64,000 nucleotides of DNA from Ruminococcaceae bacterium R-25 (GTDB lineage Bacteria; Bacillota; Clostridia; Saccharofermentanales; Saccharofermentanaceae), in NCBI GenBank assembly GCA_003149065.1, contig QGFZ01000001.1, positions 930,001 through 994,000 of the forward strand, in the 5' to 3' direction. This document shows, piece after piece, positions 35,872 to 44,510 of the stretch. The notes below the pieces were generated by a model. It worked only from the letters and a program-made list of their open reading frames with translations. It did no database searches and was not told the origin of the DNA. Positions within the stretch are counted from its first letter, which is position 1. The number at the start of each line of letters is the position of its first letter. A program made the position numbers and the translations under genes.

Positions 35872-35981
35872 CAACCAAGCACTGATTTCTCGACAAGCTG
35901 TCGAACATCTCATAGAAGATTTATGGGACAATTTGAGGTCCTTCCCGTCAATGATTCCGTTATTTGGACTTATGCCAATTT

Positions 35982-38375
35982 TCAACTCCGATATTCCAGC
36001 ACCACAGCCCCTTCCAGGTCTGTTCTGAAGATATTGCAGCCGTAGTTTTCAAGGCGTTCGAGTGTTGCAGGGGCCGGATGACCGTAGAAATTGTGGGCAC
36101 CGACGGAGATTATGGCGACCTGAGGCGAGCATGCTTTAATGAAGGCTTCTGATGAAGAGTATTTTGACCCATGATGAGCAACTTTGAGGATGTCGCAGTC
36201 AAGGCCTGCGGTTTCTGAGATCAGGCGGGTTTCTGTGAGAGTGCCGATGTCACCTGTAAACAGGATGTCGACGGGATCATTGCAGGATATATGGAGCTTT
36301 GCCACCAGGCTGTCTTCATTACCTGCTCCGGTGCTCGCGGAAGGATATAAAATATCTAGAAAGACTGAATCCGAAAGCGTGATATGGTCACCAGCAAGAC
36401 AAAGTGTAAGCTGCGATAAATAGAGGGACTTATCGCTGTCTTTAAGACCTGTGAATTTGAAGAAATCCAGAACATCCTTGTTTTTGTCTGAAGCACCGGG
36501 AATATAGGACGTAAGGATGGACTTTGTTCTTCCCTGCACACATAAGGCTGCTATACCACCGGCGTGGTCAACGTCCCAGTGGCTCATGATGCAGAGATCG
36601 ACTTGCCATATGCCGTAATAGTCGAGCAGATCGGTAACGGTGGAAGCACCCTCGTCATAGGTGCCGCCATCAATGAGGCAGGTCTTGTCACGGGTCATGA
36701 TAAGGCAGCAGTCACCCTGCCCAACATCAGCGAAAACGACACGGCACTCAGGTTTGTTGATCACTGATACAATGCTAAAGCCTGTCATAATGGCAAGGAC
36801 CAGGCAGGAAAGCTTGAAAAACAGGCGCCTTAAGATACTTGGCGGCACAAAGAACAAGAATACGGAAAGTCCCAGAACGACAAGGAATGCTTTGGACAGA
36901 TGAATGGGGGCGCCTCCTTGCTCGCTTAACCCGCAGCCGAAGGAGACTAAGTGCCTTAAAAACTTAATACAAAGAAGCAACGGCGAGGACAGGTATTCTG
37001 ACCAAAACGGCAAGATTAAGCAGAGCAAAACGCACGGGATAAAGAAGGTGCAGCAGGCTCCGGCAATAAAAGAGCCCGCTATCTGGATCATGAGATGTAA
37101 AAGATCAGGCCGCATAGAAATATCTGACCAGAACGGGATCATGCCAAGTCCTGCGCAGATTGCGGCGCTGAACATTTTGGAAACAGTCTCGCCAAGATGG
37201 AATTTCATGAGAAAAGATGTGACCTTAGGGCTGTAAACCTTTATTCCTATTACTGCGCAAAAGCTCATCTGAAAGCCTGAAGACAGCGGACTGAACGGAT
37301 CTGCCAGAGTCATTATGCTCGAAGCAAGGCTTAAGGCGGACAGCCAGTCTCTCTCCGCGAAGGTACAGATGCTCATTATTGCGGCTCTTGTCACCGAATC
37401 ACTCCAGCCGGTCATTGATCCTATGAGGATACAGAATGCAGAATGGACCAGGAATGCGCTTATGCGTTTTAATCTCAAGGCATTGAGGACCATGGGAAGG
37501 CATACGAGAAAACCTGCAAAATGTGTACCTGACACAGCTAAAAGATGCGAGCAGCAGGACATCTTGAAATCACGCCTGACATCATTTGTTATCAAGGATT
37601 TGTCGCCTGCACAGACTGCAGCCGTCAAAGCACGGGACTGCCCGTCAAATTCAGAAGATACGGCATTCAGAGCCTTCTTTCTCATATTGAAAAAAGCATT
37701 CCGAATATAGCCTATAAGATTGGCAGGAAAAATGCTGCTTTCCACAACCTCAACATAATCAGCCGTAAGGATGTATCTTATCCCCTGCTTTTTCAGGTAT
37801 TCCCTGTAGTCGAATTCGCCAGGATTGCCTGCTTTTTCAGGCTCTTTGAGCTTTCCTTCAAGGAAAAGACTATCGCCGGTCGCAACTTGCGCGAAAACAG
37901 GATCAGTACCATAGTATTTCAGTATGCAGTAAGTCCCTCCGTCGAGCCTTGCAACGACATCAATGCCGCCTGAAAGATCGCGAGATACTGAGGTCACACG
38001 GCATCTGAATTCCTCCTGGCCGGTATCTGCAAAGGAATTAAGTCTTGAAGATATGTAAAAGCCGCTGTAAACGAGCATAGAGCTGATGAGGACGCCTGCC
38101 AACAAAGCGTTTACAACCTTGCGGCGGCGGTAATATAACACACAAAACAGAATAACGAAGGTGCTGATCAGAAAACCCGGAATTAGCGAATGGAACAGGA
38201 AACTTAAAAAACAGCACCCCAGAAGCAAAGCCGCAGGAATCAAAAGAGGCCTTTTCTTAAAGACCCGGTCAAGATTGGCAAGGTCTTCAAATACCGATCT
38301 TGCCTTTAACCCTAAGCGTTCTGATAAACTTTTGCGCCTGAAGATTCCTTTTGTTTTGCCATAAAAGTTGTTCAT
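35982..38375 (-). CDS. comEC: ComEC/Rec2 competence DNA channel
   Basis: Inner-membrane channel for single-stranded DNA during natural transformation. 797 residues: N-terminal TM helices (about 48-110), an OB-like region, the Competence domain with multiple TM helices (AVSGTHFAGFL is the family motif), and a C-terminal MBL nuclease-like domain with VGQGDCCLI, HWDVDHAGG and FTGDI plus VAHHGSKYSSS. No start-proximal ribosome site is obvious; ATG 38375 gives the usual N-terminus. comEA and comG are not in the window. Confidence 0.93.
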   Translation of the reverse strand: MNNFYGKTKGIFRRKSLSERLGLKARSVFEDLANLDRVFKKRPLLIPAALLLGCCFLSFLFHSLIPGFLISTFVILFCVLYYRRRKVVNALLAGVLISSMLVYSGFYISSRLNSFADTGQEEFRCRVTSVSRDLSGGIDVVARLDGGTYCILKYYGTDPVFAQVATGDSLFLEGKLKEPEKAGNPGEFDYREYLKKQGIRYILTADYVEVVESSIFPANLIGYIRNAFFNMRKKALNAVSSEFDGQSRALTAAVCAGDKSLITNDVRRDFKMSCCSHLLAVSGTHFAGFLVCLPMVLNALRLKRISAFLVHSAFCILIGSMTGWSDSVTRAAIMSICTFAERDWLSALSLASSIMTLADPFSPLSSGFQMSFCAVIGIKVYSPKVTSFLMKFHLGETVSKMFSAAICAGLGMIPFWSDISMRPDLLHLMIQIAGSFIAGACCTFFIPCVLLCLILPFWSEYLSSPLLLCIKFLRHLVSFGCGLSEQGGAPIHLSKAFLVVLGLSVFLFFVPPSILRRLFFKLSCLVLAIMTGFSIVSVINKPECRVVFADVGQGDCCLIMTRDKTCLIDGGTYDEGASTVTDLLDYYGIWQVDLCIMSHWDVDHAGGIAALCVQGRTKSILTSYIPGASDKNKDVLDFFKFTGLKDSDKSLYLSQLTLCLAGDHITLSDSVFLDILYPSASTGAGNEDSLVAKLHISCNDPVDILFTGDIGTLTETRLISETAGLDCDILKVAHHGSKYSSSEAFIKACSPQVAIISVGAHNFYGHPAPATLERLENYGCNIFRTDLEGAVVLEYRS

Positions 38376-38396
38376 GTTAAAATTCTAAGGCGGACC

Positions 38397-38458
38397 TTTG
38401 TCGGTTTTCGTCTCAACTTTTGCCAAATACCGACAAAATAACCGACAAAAACCGACAA
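38397..38458. repeat. ACCGACAAA motif cluster between comEC and engB
   Basis: Three direct copies of CGACAA (38431, 38443, 38453) and one inverted (TTTGTCGGTTTT, 38397-38408) lie in the 111 bp divergent gap. CCGACAAAAACCGACAA (38442-38458) is identical to 25987-26003. The copies are 12 and 10 bp apart, which would suit a bound regulator controlling one or both divergent genes. Confidence 0.55.
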
Positions 38459-38486
38459 GTTGAACACTTTGAACAGAGTTATCTAC

Positions 38487-39092
38487 ATGGCTATTAATTT
38501 TGGAAAGATCAAATATCTTAAAACCTGTGCTTCCACAAAGGACCTGCCCGGTGAGGATCTCCCTGAGATCGTGCTCGCAGGAAGATCCAATGTCGGAAAG
38601 TCTTCTCTTGTAAACGCTTTGGGCAGCAACAAAAAGCTTGCCAGAGTTTCTCAGACGCCCGGCAAAACGCAGCAGATCATATACTTTGACATGGATGGAC
38701 AGGCAATTCTGGCTGACCTCCCCGGTTATGGCTTTTCAAAAGCTTCAAAAGACAAGTCCAGAGGGTTTTCGGAGCTGTGCGACAACTATTTCAGGGTCAG
38801 GAAAGGAATCGACCTTGTACTATTGCTGATAGATATCAGGCATGAGCCTTCAAATGACGATATCGGAATGCTGAATTTCTTAAATAGTGCGGGGCTTCCC
38901 TACTTTTTGGTCTTCACCAAATGTGACAAGCTTTCAGCCCAGCAGGTCAGAAAGCAGCTCCAAATGATGTCAAACTGTCTTGATTTTGCCGAAGATGCTC
39001 GTATTTTCGCGGTTTCTTCGAGTGAGACCAATCCTCAAAAATCAGGAATAAATGATTTAAAGCAAGCACTCTCTGATGAGGTGTGCAAATAA
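38487..39092 (+). CDS. ysxC: Ribosome biogenesis GTPase EngB/YsxC
   Basis: Essential GTPase for late 50S assembly. 201 residues: G1 GRSNVGKSSL, G2 near SQTPGKTQ, G3 DLPGYGFSK, G4 TKCDKL and a C-terminal VSSSET (G5). I start it at the ATG at 38487 (MAINFGKIKYLKTCAS). The longer reading frame begins with a TTG at 38460 inside the repeat motifs. Neither start has a good Shine-Dalgarno site, unusual for this genome. It is the first plus-strand gene of the EngB-Prs-RqcH row, but its own 3' end is 112 bp from prs. Confidence 0.93.
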   Translation: MAINFGKIKYLKTCASTKDLPGEDLPEIVLAGRSNVGKSSLVNALGSNKKLARVSQTPGKTQQIIYFDMDGQAILADLPGYGFSKASKDKSRGFSELCDNYFRVRKGIDLVLLLIDIRHEPSNDDIGMLNFLNSAGLPYFLVFTKCDKLSAQQVRKQLQMMSNCLDFAEDARIFAVSSSETNPQKSGINDLKQALSDEVCK

Positions 39093-39141
39093 TGAACAAT
39101 CTTTTTATTTCTTTTCGTGCAAATTTTTGTGCGTGCGTACT

Positions 39142-39169
39142 TTGAAATATTTTTGTACTCAGATATCAT
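39142..39169 (+). promoter_or_regulatory. Probable promoter for the prs pair
   Basis: TTGAAA, a 16 bp spacer and TATCAT, 36 bp before the first prs ATG. Confidence 0.5.
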
Positions 39170-39204
39170 TTAATTAGCTTCATTTTAGGGGGTATCTTGT
39201 TGCC

Positions 39205-40437
39205 ATGAGTGACTTAGAAGTCAACAAAGACTATAAGCCTTTAACTTTGGCACCATTCGGCCCTATCGGCATTATTTCACATACAACCAACAAAGATTTT
39301 GTTTTAAGGGTCTCAGAGGATCTTTCCAAGAGGAGAAAGAACCGTTCTTTAAAGCCTGAGAATATCTTTGCCAACACGCCCGGCTATTTCCGTGAGAGCT
39401 ATATGTTTGATTCCGATCTGGTCCGTTTCCAGACCGGCGAAGGCAAGTTCACTATCGGTGAGAGCGTAAGAGGCCATGACATTTTCGTCATTACCGATGT
39501 CCTCTCACATAATATGGAGATCGAGCTCGCTGACGGTTCACACGTTATCTCCCCTGATGACCAGTATATGGACCTTTTGAGAATCCTCTCCACACTTAAG
39601 GGCAAGTCTAAGAGAGTCAACGTCATCATGCCTTTCGTTTACGAAGGCAGACGCGAAAAGCTGGATTCCCACAGAGAATCCTACGATTGTGCGGATATGC
39701 TCAAGAAACTCTATGAATTGGGCGTTTCCAATCTCATTGTTTTCGATCCCCACGACGCGAGAATTGCAAATGCAGTTCCTCTTATGTCAATTGAAATGCC
39801 CCGCTGCCAGTTTAAGATGACATCTACCCTCTTAAACAAGTTTGGAACATTAAGATTAGACAAAAACAGCACGCTCGTGGTAAGCCCTGATGAAACCGGT
39901 GTATCGCGAGCTGTTTTTTACGCTTCTAACCTCAATCTTCCTTTAAGCCTGTTCTATAGAAAATATACCGGAAAGCCGGGCCAGGACGGCAGGATCTTTG
40001 AGTATTTAGGCGAAGATGTCACCGGAAGGGATATCCTCCTTATCGATGACATGATCAATTCAGGCAATACAATGTTCAGAACAGCTGAGCAGCTCAAGGC
40101 TGCCGGCGCCAAGGACATATACTGCCTCGCACCGTTTGCCCTTTTCACAAACGGTCTGGAAGAATTCGACAAGAAATACGAGGAAGGCATTTTCAAGTGC
40201 GTTTGTACGACAAATCTTATATATGCACCTGAAGAACTTCAGTCACGTGAGTGGTATCTGGCTGCAGACATGGTCCCTTATGTCAGCAGGATAATCGATG
40301 CGCTTAACGCTGACGAATCTGTTTACGACCTCATCAATTCGACATCAAGACTCCAGGATCTCAAGAGCCAGATGAGAATCGATGAGTTAATCGGCGGCAA
40401 CGACGAAAATAACCAAAACGAACCAATTAAGGAATGA
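39205..40437 (+). CDS. prs: PRPP synthetase-like protein, copy 1
   Basis: Ribose-phosphate diphosphokinase family: makes PRPP from ribose 5-phosphate and ATP. At 410 residues it belongs to the long clostridial form (usual enzymes are near 315), with an extra N-terminal block (LAPFGPIGIISHTTNKDF). The catalytic His region is VFDPHDARIANAVP; the PRPP loop is LLIDDMINSGNT; the phosphate site is VSPDETGVSRA. The flexible catalytic loop reads LFYRKYTGKPG, without the KRR of copy 2, so this copy may be weaker or regulatory. GGGGGT lies upstream of the ATG. Confidence 0.88.
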   Translation: MSDLEVNKDYKPLTLAPFGPIGIISHTTNKDFVLRVSEDLSKRRKNRSLKPENIFANTPGYFRESYMFDSDLVRFQTGEGKFTIGESVRGHDIFVITDVLSHNMEIELADGSHVISPDDQYMDLLRILSTLKGKSKRVNVIMPFVYEGRREKLDSHRESYDCADMLKKLYELGVSNLIVFDPHDARIANAVPLMSIEMPRCQFKMTSTLLNKFGTLRLDKNSTLVVSPDETGVSRAVFYASNLNLPLSLFYRKYTGKPGQDGRIFEYLGEDVTGRDILLIDDMINSGNTMFRTAEQLKAAGAKDIYCLAPFALFTNGLEEFDKKYEEGIFKCVCTTNLIYAPEELQSREWYLAADMVPYVSRIIDALNADESVYDLINSTSRLQDLKSQMRIDELIGGNDENNQNEPIKE

Positions 40438-40453
40438 AAGGCAGGCTGCAATT

Positions 40454-41659
40454 ATGACATCAGCATCTGACGAAAGAGCTTATTCCCGCTACGACCAATA
40501 CGGCGACAACCCGATGGCACCCGTAGGACCTATCGGTCTTATCGCATTAAGGGGAAGTGAGGAATTTACTCAAAAGGTTAACTTCTATCTCAACAAGAGA
40601 CGTAATGAGTACCAGAAAGAGCAGATCGTTAATACCTACCCGGGATTCTTCAGAGAGGATTATACGATCCCCGTTGAGAACGCAAGATTCTCTTCCGGCG
40701 AAGGCAAAGCTGTCGTAAAGAACACAGTAAGAGGCCATGACCTCTACCTCATCAGTGACATCATGAACTGCTCCTGCACATACAAGATGTTCGGTCAGGA
40801 CAACAGAATGAGCCCTGACGATCACTATCAGGACTTAAAGAGAGTTATCCTCGCTTGCTCCGGCAAATCAAGAAGAATCAATGTCATTATGCCGTTCCTC
40901 TATGAGAGCCGCCAGCACAAGAGAAACTCCAGAGAATCTTTGGACTGCGCTTTCGCACTCGAAGAACTCTACAATCTCGGCGTTGCAAACATCATCACAT
41001 TCGACGCACATGACGAGCGAGTAGCAAATGCTATTCCTCTCGCAGGTTTCGAGAGCCTCCCTACCGCTTACCAGATCATCAAGGAAATGTACCGTCAGGT
41101 ACCTGACCTTCAGTTCTCAAACGGTAAGTTCATGATCATCTCACCTGATGAAGGCGGTATCGGCAGAGCAATGTACTACGCTTCCATCCTCGGTGTCCCT
41201 CTCGGAACATTCTATAAGAGAAGAGACTATACAAAGGTCATTGACGGCAAGAACCCCATCGTAGCTCACGAGTTCTTAGGTGACTCCGTTGAAGGCATGG
41301 ATATCCTCATCGTTGATGACATGATCTCATCAGGCGATTCCATGATCGACATCGCAAAGAAGATGAAGGATAAGGGCGCTAGAAAAGTATTCTGCGCTGT
41401 TACATTCGGTCTTTTCACAGAAGGCATCGAAAAGTTTAATGCCGCATACGAAGAAGGCATCATCGACAAGGTTTTCGCTACAAACCTCATCTACAGAAGA
41501 CCTGAGCTCCTCGAAGCTCCCTGGTTTGCTGATGTTAACCTCTGCAAGTTCGTAGCTCTCCTTATCGACGCTATCAACCACGATGCTTCCCTCTCCAGCC
41601 TCATCAATCCTACTGAGAAGATCAAGAAGCTCCTCAAAGAGAAAGAAAATATCGGCTGA
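40454..41659 (+). CDS. prs: PRPP synthetase-like protein, copy 2
   Basis: Second long-form paralogue, 401 residues, 16 nt after copy 1. It keeps the recognisable elements: N-terminal APVGPIGLIALRGSEEF, MPFLYESRQHKRNSRESLDC, the catalytic TFDAHDERVANAIP, phosphate site ISPDEGGIGRA, flexible loop FYKRRDYTK and PRPP loop LIVDDMISSGDS. The Lys-Arg-Arg loop makes it the better candidate for the main catalytic subunit. The two may form a mixed oligomer (inference from tandem arrangement). Confidence 0.9.
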   Translation: MTSASDERAYSRYDQYGDNPMAPVGPIGLIALRGSEEFTQKVNFYLNKRRNEYQKEQIVNTYPGFFREDYTIPVENARFSSGEGKAVVKNTVRGHDLYLISDIMNCSCTYKMFGQDNRMSPDDHYQDLKRVILACSGKSRRINVIMPFLYESRQHKRNSRESLDCAFALEELYNLGVANIITFDAHDERVANAIPLAGFESLPTAYQIIKEMYRQVPDLQFSNGKFMIISPDEGGIGRAMYYASILGVPLGTFYKRRDYTKVIDGKNPIVAHEFLGDSVEGMDILIVDDMISSGDSMIDIAKKMKDKGARKVFCAVTFGLFTEGIEKFNAAYEEGIIDKVFATNLIYRRPELLEAPWFADVNLCKFVALLIDAINHDASLSSLINPTEKIKKLLKEKENIG

Positions 41660-41661
41660 TA

Positions 41662-42036
41662 ATGGCAAATACAAGGTCACGTTCAACAGCTTCTTCCAGA
41701 GGTGCGAAAAAGAGCACCTCCGGAAAGCCTGCCCGTTCAAACAGCGGAAGAAGGACATCTTCAAGGTATTCTGCACCTGTAAAGGAAGAATCAGGTTTTG
41801 TTTCTGCTGTTAAAGCTTTTGCTGCTTCAAAAGCTTCATCTCCTATTATCTTTATCGCTTCAGTCCTTCTTATTGTCGGAATCGACCTCTTAATAAGCTG
41901 GGACAGATACGATATGTTCTTTAAGATCCTGGGAATTGAAGTACTTTTGGCAGTAATCGTCTGGGTAATACTGACCCTGGTATTTTCTTCCAAGAAGAAT
42001 TCCGATTCCGACGCTGACTACGATAACGAGGTATAA
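41662..42036 (+). CDS. Small two-span membrane protein with basic N-terminus
   Basis: Unrecognised, 124 residues. Residues 1-40 are Ser/Arg/Lys-rich and low-complexity (RSRSTASSRGAKKSTSG). Two TM helices follow (about 60-78 and 87-108) and an acidic end (SDSDADYDNEV). It starts 2 nt after the prs stop and ends 3 nt before rqcH, so it is translated with them. No function can be assigned. Confidence 0.6.
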   Translation: MANTRSRSTASSRGAKKSTSGKPARSNSGRRTSSRYSAPVKEESGFVSAVKAFAASKASSPIIFIASVLLIVGIDLLISWDRYDMFFKILGIEVLLAVIVWVILTLVFSSKKNSDSDADYDNEV

Positions 42037-42039
42037 GCC

Positions 42040-43968
42040 GTGACATTAGACGGCATCACCTGTCAGCTTTTAGCCAAAGAGCTTAATACCGAGCTTGAAG
42101 GAAAGCGTGTAGATAAGATCTACATGCCTGATAAGCATACGGTAATACTCCACATCAGATTTACAGGCGGCTATAAAAAGCTCCTAATATCAATAGATCC
42201 GGGCGCTCCGAGGATCTGCTTTTCTGAAAACTCTCTCGAAAACCCTTCGATGCCGCCCTCATTCTGCATGCTACTTCGTAAGTATCTGGCAGGCTCAAGG
42301 ATCGAGAGCGTCACAAATCCCGGTTACGAGAGAATAATCGAGATCACCGTAAGCAAGTTCGATGAACTTAAAGACCGTAAGACATATACACTTACGGCAG
42401 AGCTCATGGGACGTTTCTCAAATCTCATTCTGTTAAATGAAAACGGCCGTATCTTAGATTCCGCGATCCATGTCGACTTCTCGGTATCAAGAGTCAGAGA
42501 AGTAATGCCCGCCCGCATTTACGAATATCCGCCGGCACAAAACAAGATGACTCCCGAAGAAGCTCTCGGAATAATCGAAAAGGGTGACCTCCCTATTATG
42601 GAATCAGAACTCTCAAGGCCTATCGAAAAGGCACTTGTAGGTTCTATCAAAGGCCTGTCCCCTATCCTTGCAGCTTACCTGACAGACAAGGCTGATATAG
42701 ATGACAGGAAGACCCTGTCCATGCTCACACCTGACCAGAAAGCAAGGCTTAATTCCGCAATAAAGGACTTCTTAAGATCCGTTATCGAAGGAACATATAA
42801 AGCATCTGTTTTCTACGATGATTCCGGAGATCCTGTAGACTGCTCGATCGCAGAGCTCAAAGGCTTTGCCGATTCCAAAGTCCTGCCTTCGATCTCAGAT
42901 GCCATAAATCTCTATTACCTCTCAAGAGACTCAAGACTTGTAATAGATATGGGGAGCGATCGATTAAGACAGATAATCTCCAATGCTCTTGCGAGAGTAA
43001 TAAAGAAGCGCGAGCTCCACGAACAGGACTTTGAGGAAGGCAAAAAGGCTGAATCTTATAAGCATTCGGGAGATCTGATCCTCACCTACAAATACATGGT
43101 AAATCAGGGTGCTTCCAGCGTCACCCTGACAGATTATACTGACGACGGTCAAAAAGAAGTGGTCATAGCATTAGACCCTACTCTCGATGCCTCAGGAAAT
43201 GCTCAGGATTACTATAAGAGATTCCATAAAGCGAAGCGAAAAATGGAACTTGCCGAACAGTACCTTAAGGAAGACGAGCTCGCTGCCCAATACTTAAGAT
43301 CGCTGATGGCTGCCGTTAATGCCGCTTCGAGCATGGAAGACCTCGTTGCAATAAATGATGAGATAAGATCCGAGATCACAGGCGATTCCGGACTCCGAAA
43401 AGGCTCATCCCGTAACAGTAATGCCGGCAAAGGCGATCCGAATAAGATGGTCGGCGTTGCCAAGTCCGGAAAAGCTTCTTCAAGAGCATTAAGAGAAGCC
43501 GCCAAGAGAGCAAACCAGGGAAAATCCGGCAAGAACGCAGGAAAAGAAAAAGCCCTGCCCTTAAGAAGATATGAAACATCCGACGGCTATGAGATCCTTG
43601 CCGGAAGAAACAATATCCAGAACGACCAGCTGACTTTCCACGTGGCATCAAGACGTGACTGGTGGTTCCATGTAAAAGGACTTCCCGGAACACACGTAAT
43701 CTTAAAGACCAAGCCCAATGAAGAGATGCCTTCTGATAATGCGGTTCTTGAGGCAGCAAGCCTTGCAGCATTCTTTTCAAAGGCAATAATACTTGAAGAA
43801 CACATGACCAGCAGCGATTCAAAGCCCGGACAGCTTAAGGCAGAAGTTGACTACTGCCCTGTTTCCCATGTAAAAAAGATTCCGGGAGCAAAGCCCGGAA
43901 TGGTAATCTACGAAGGTTATTATTCAGTTCTTGTTGAAGCGAAAGAGCCTCACTCAAAGGACTTATAG
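42040..43968 (+). CDS. rqcH: Ribosome quality control factor RqcH (NFACT family)
   Basis: Binds split 50S subunits with stalled peptidyl-tRNA and directs C-terminal Ala tailing. 642 residues, GTG start with GAGG 9 nt upstream. It has an NFACT-N domain (MTLDGITCQLLAKELNTEL, VDKIYMP), helix-hairpin-helix and coiled-coil middle (about 330-450), a Lys/Gly-rich insert, and the NFACT-R domain with GRNNIQNDQLTFHVASRRDWWFHVKGLPGTHVIL (the D-W-W motif). The 3' end overlaps the convergent queH gene by 19 bp. Confidence 0.93.
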   Translation: MTLDGITCQLLAKELNTELEGKRVDKIYMPDKHTVILHIRFTGGYKKLLISIDPGAPRICFSENSLENPSMPPSFCMLLRKYLAGSRIESVTNPGYERIIEITVSKFDELKDRKTYTLTAELMGRFSNLILLNENGRILDSAIHVDFSVSRVREVMPARIYEYPPAQNKMTPEEALGIIEKGDLPIMESELSRPIEKALVGSIKGLSPILAAYLTDKADIDDRKTLSMLTPDQKARLNSAIKDFLRSVIEGTYKASVFYDDSGDPVDCSIAELKGFADSKVLPSISDAINLYYLSRDSRLVIDMGSDRLRQIISNALARVIKKRELHEQDFEEGKKAESYKHSGDLILTYKYMVNQGASSVTLTDYTDDGQKEVVIALDPTLDASGNAQDYYKRFHKAKRKMELAEQYLKEDELAAQYLRSLMAAVNAASSMEDLVAINDEIRSEITGDSGLRKGSSRNSNAGKGDPNKMVGVAKSGKASSRALREAAKRANQGKSGKNAGKEKALPLRRYETSDGYEILAGRNNIQNDQLTFHVASRRDWWFHVKGLPGTHVILKTKPNEEMPSDNAVLEAASLAAFFSKAIILEEHMTSSDSKPGQLKAEVDYCPVSHVKKIPGAKPGMVIYEGYYSVLVEAKEPHSKDL

Positions 43969-44510
43969 ATCTTGTCCCTGAATTTGGATTCTTCCAGAGA
44001 AAAGATACATCCGCAGAATTTCTGCCTGTAAAGGCCTATCTCTCTTGCCATATCCTGGCCCTGCCTGAAGCCCGGTCTGAAATCCATATATTCGAATTTA
44101 ACACCGTACTGTGAAGCCTTCTTATCGCTTATCTCAGCTATCTTGTCGTGCTGCTGGTAAGGACTTACCAAAAGCGTTGTACAGAAAGATTCATAGCCGT
44201 TATCAAGAGCGAACTTTGCAACCTGGTCCATACGGATGTCGTAGCACATCTCACATCTTGAAGCGAACTCTTCCAAATAAGATTTGGATTCCCAGTATTC
44301 CTGCATGCATTCAGTGCCGACCGAGATCAGCTTTACACCATAGTGGTCACAGGCTTTCTGGAGATTCTCATGACGTCTGTCAAACTCAAACTGGGGCTGG
44401 ATATTCGGGTTATACCAAAAGCAATCGATATCTTTTGCTTGGGTCAGCAAAAGATCTATAGGATACATGGCGCAGGGGCCGCAGCAGCAATGAAGAAGCA
44501 TCTTCCCCAT
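43950..44510 (-). CDS. queH: Epoxyqueuosine reductase QueH
   Basis: Reduces epoxyqueuosine to queuosine in tRNA, the iron-sulfur alternative to QueG (DUF208). 186 residues with the cluster cysteines LLHCCCGPCAMYP near the start, then CEMCYDIRMDQVA and CGCIFSLEES near the end. The start shares one base with the ruvB stop (TGATG), so it is coupled to ruvB. The end overlaps rqcH on the other strand. Confidence 0.93.
   Translation of the reverse strand: MGKMLLHCCCGPCAMYPIDLLLTQAKDIDCFWYNPNIQPQFEFDRRHENLQKACDHYGVKLISVGTECMQEYWESKSYLEEFASRCEMCYDIRMDQVAKFALDNGYESFCTTLLVSPYQQHDKIAEISDKKASQYGVKFEYMDFRPGFRQGQDMAREIGLYRQKFCGCIFSLEESKFRDKIYKSFE

Larger units (their letters stand above)
35392..35939. repeat. 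548 bp gene-free repeat island framed by a 22 bp direct repeat
   Basis: The gap 35293-35981 holds no ORF worth calling. A 22 bp sequence at 35392-35413 recurs at 35918-35939 in the same orientation with two mismatches (shared core GGACAATTT). Between the copies lie two tandem hairpins, a run of 32 bp degenerate repeats and a 113 bp inverted-repeat element (listed separately). Smaller palindromes (TCGACA/TGTCGA at 35890-35904) lie near the right end. The framing suggests a discrete inserted unit or a structured RNA locus. Confidence 0.7.

Noticed and set aside
35392-35939. Retron, group II intron or integron cassette array
   Set aside because: No reverse transcriptase or integrase gene nearby, and no attC or intron domain V pattern recognised.
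37315-37973. Plus-strand ORFs of 130-140 codons within comEC
   Set aside because: They lie fully inside the well-supported comEC frame and lack ribosome sites and recognisable domains.
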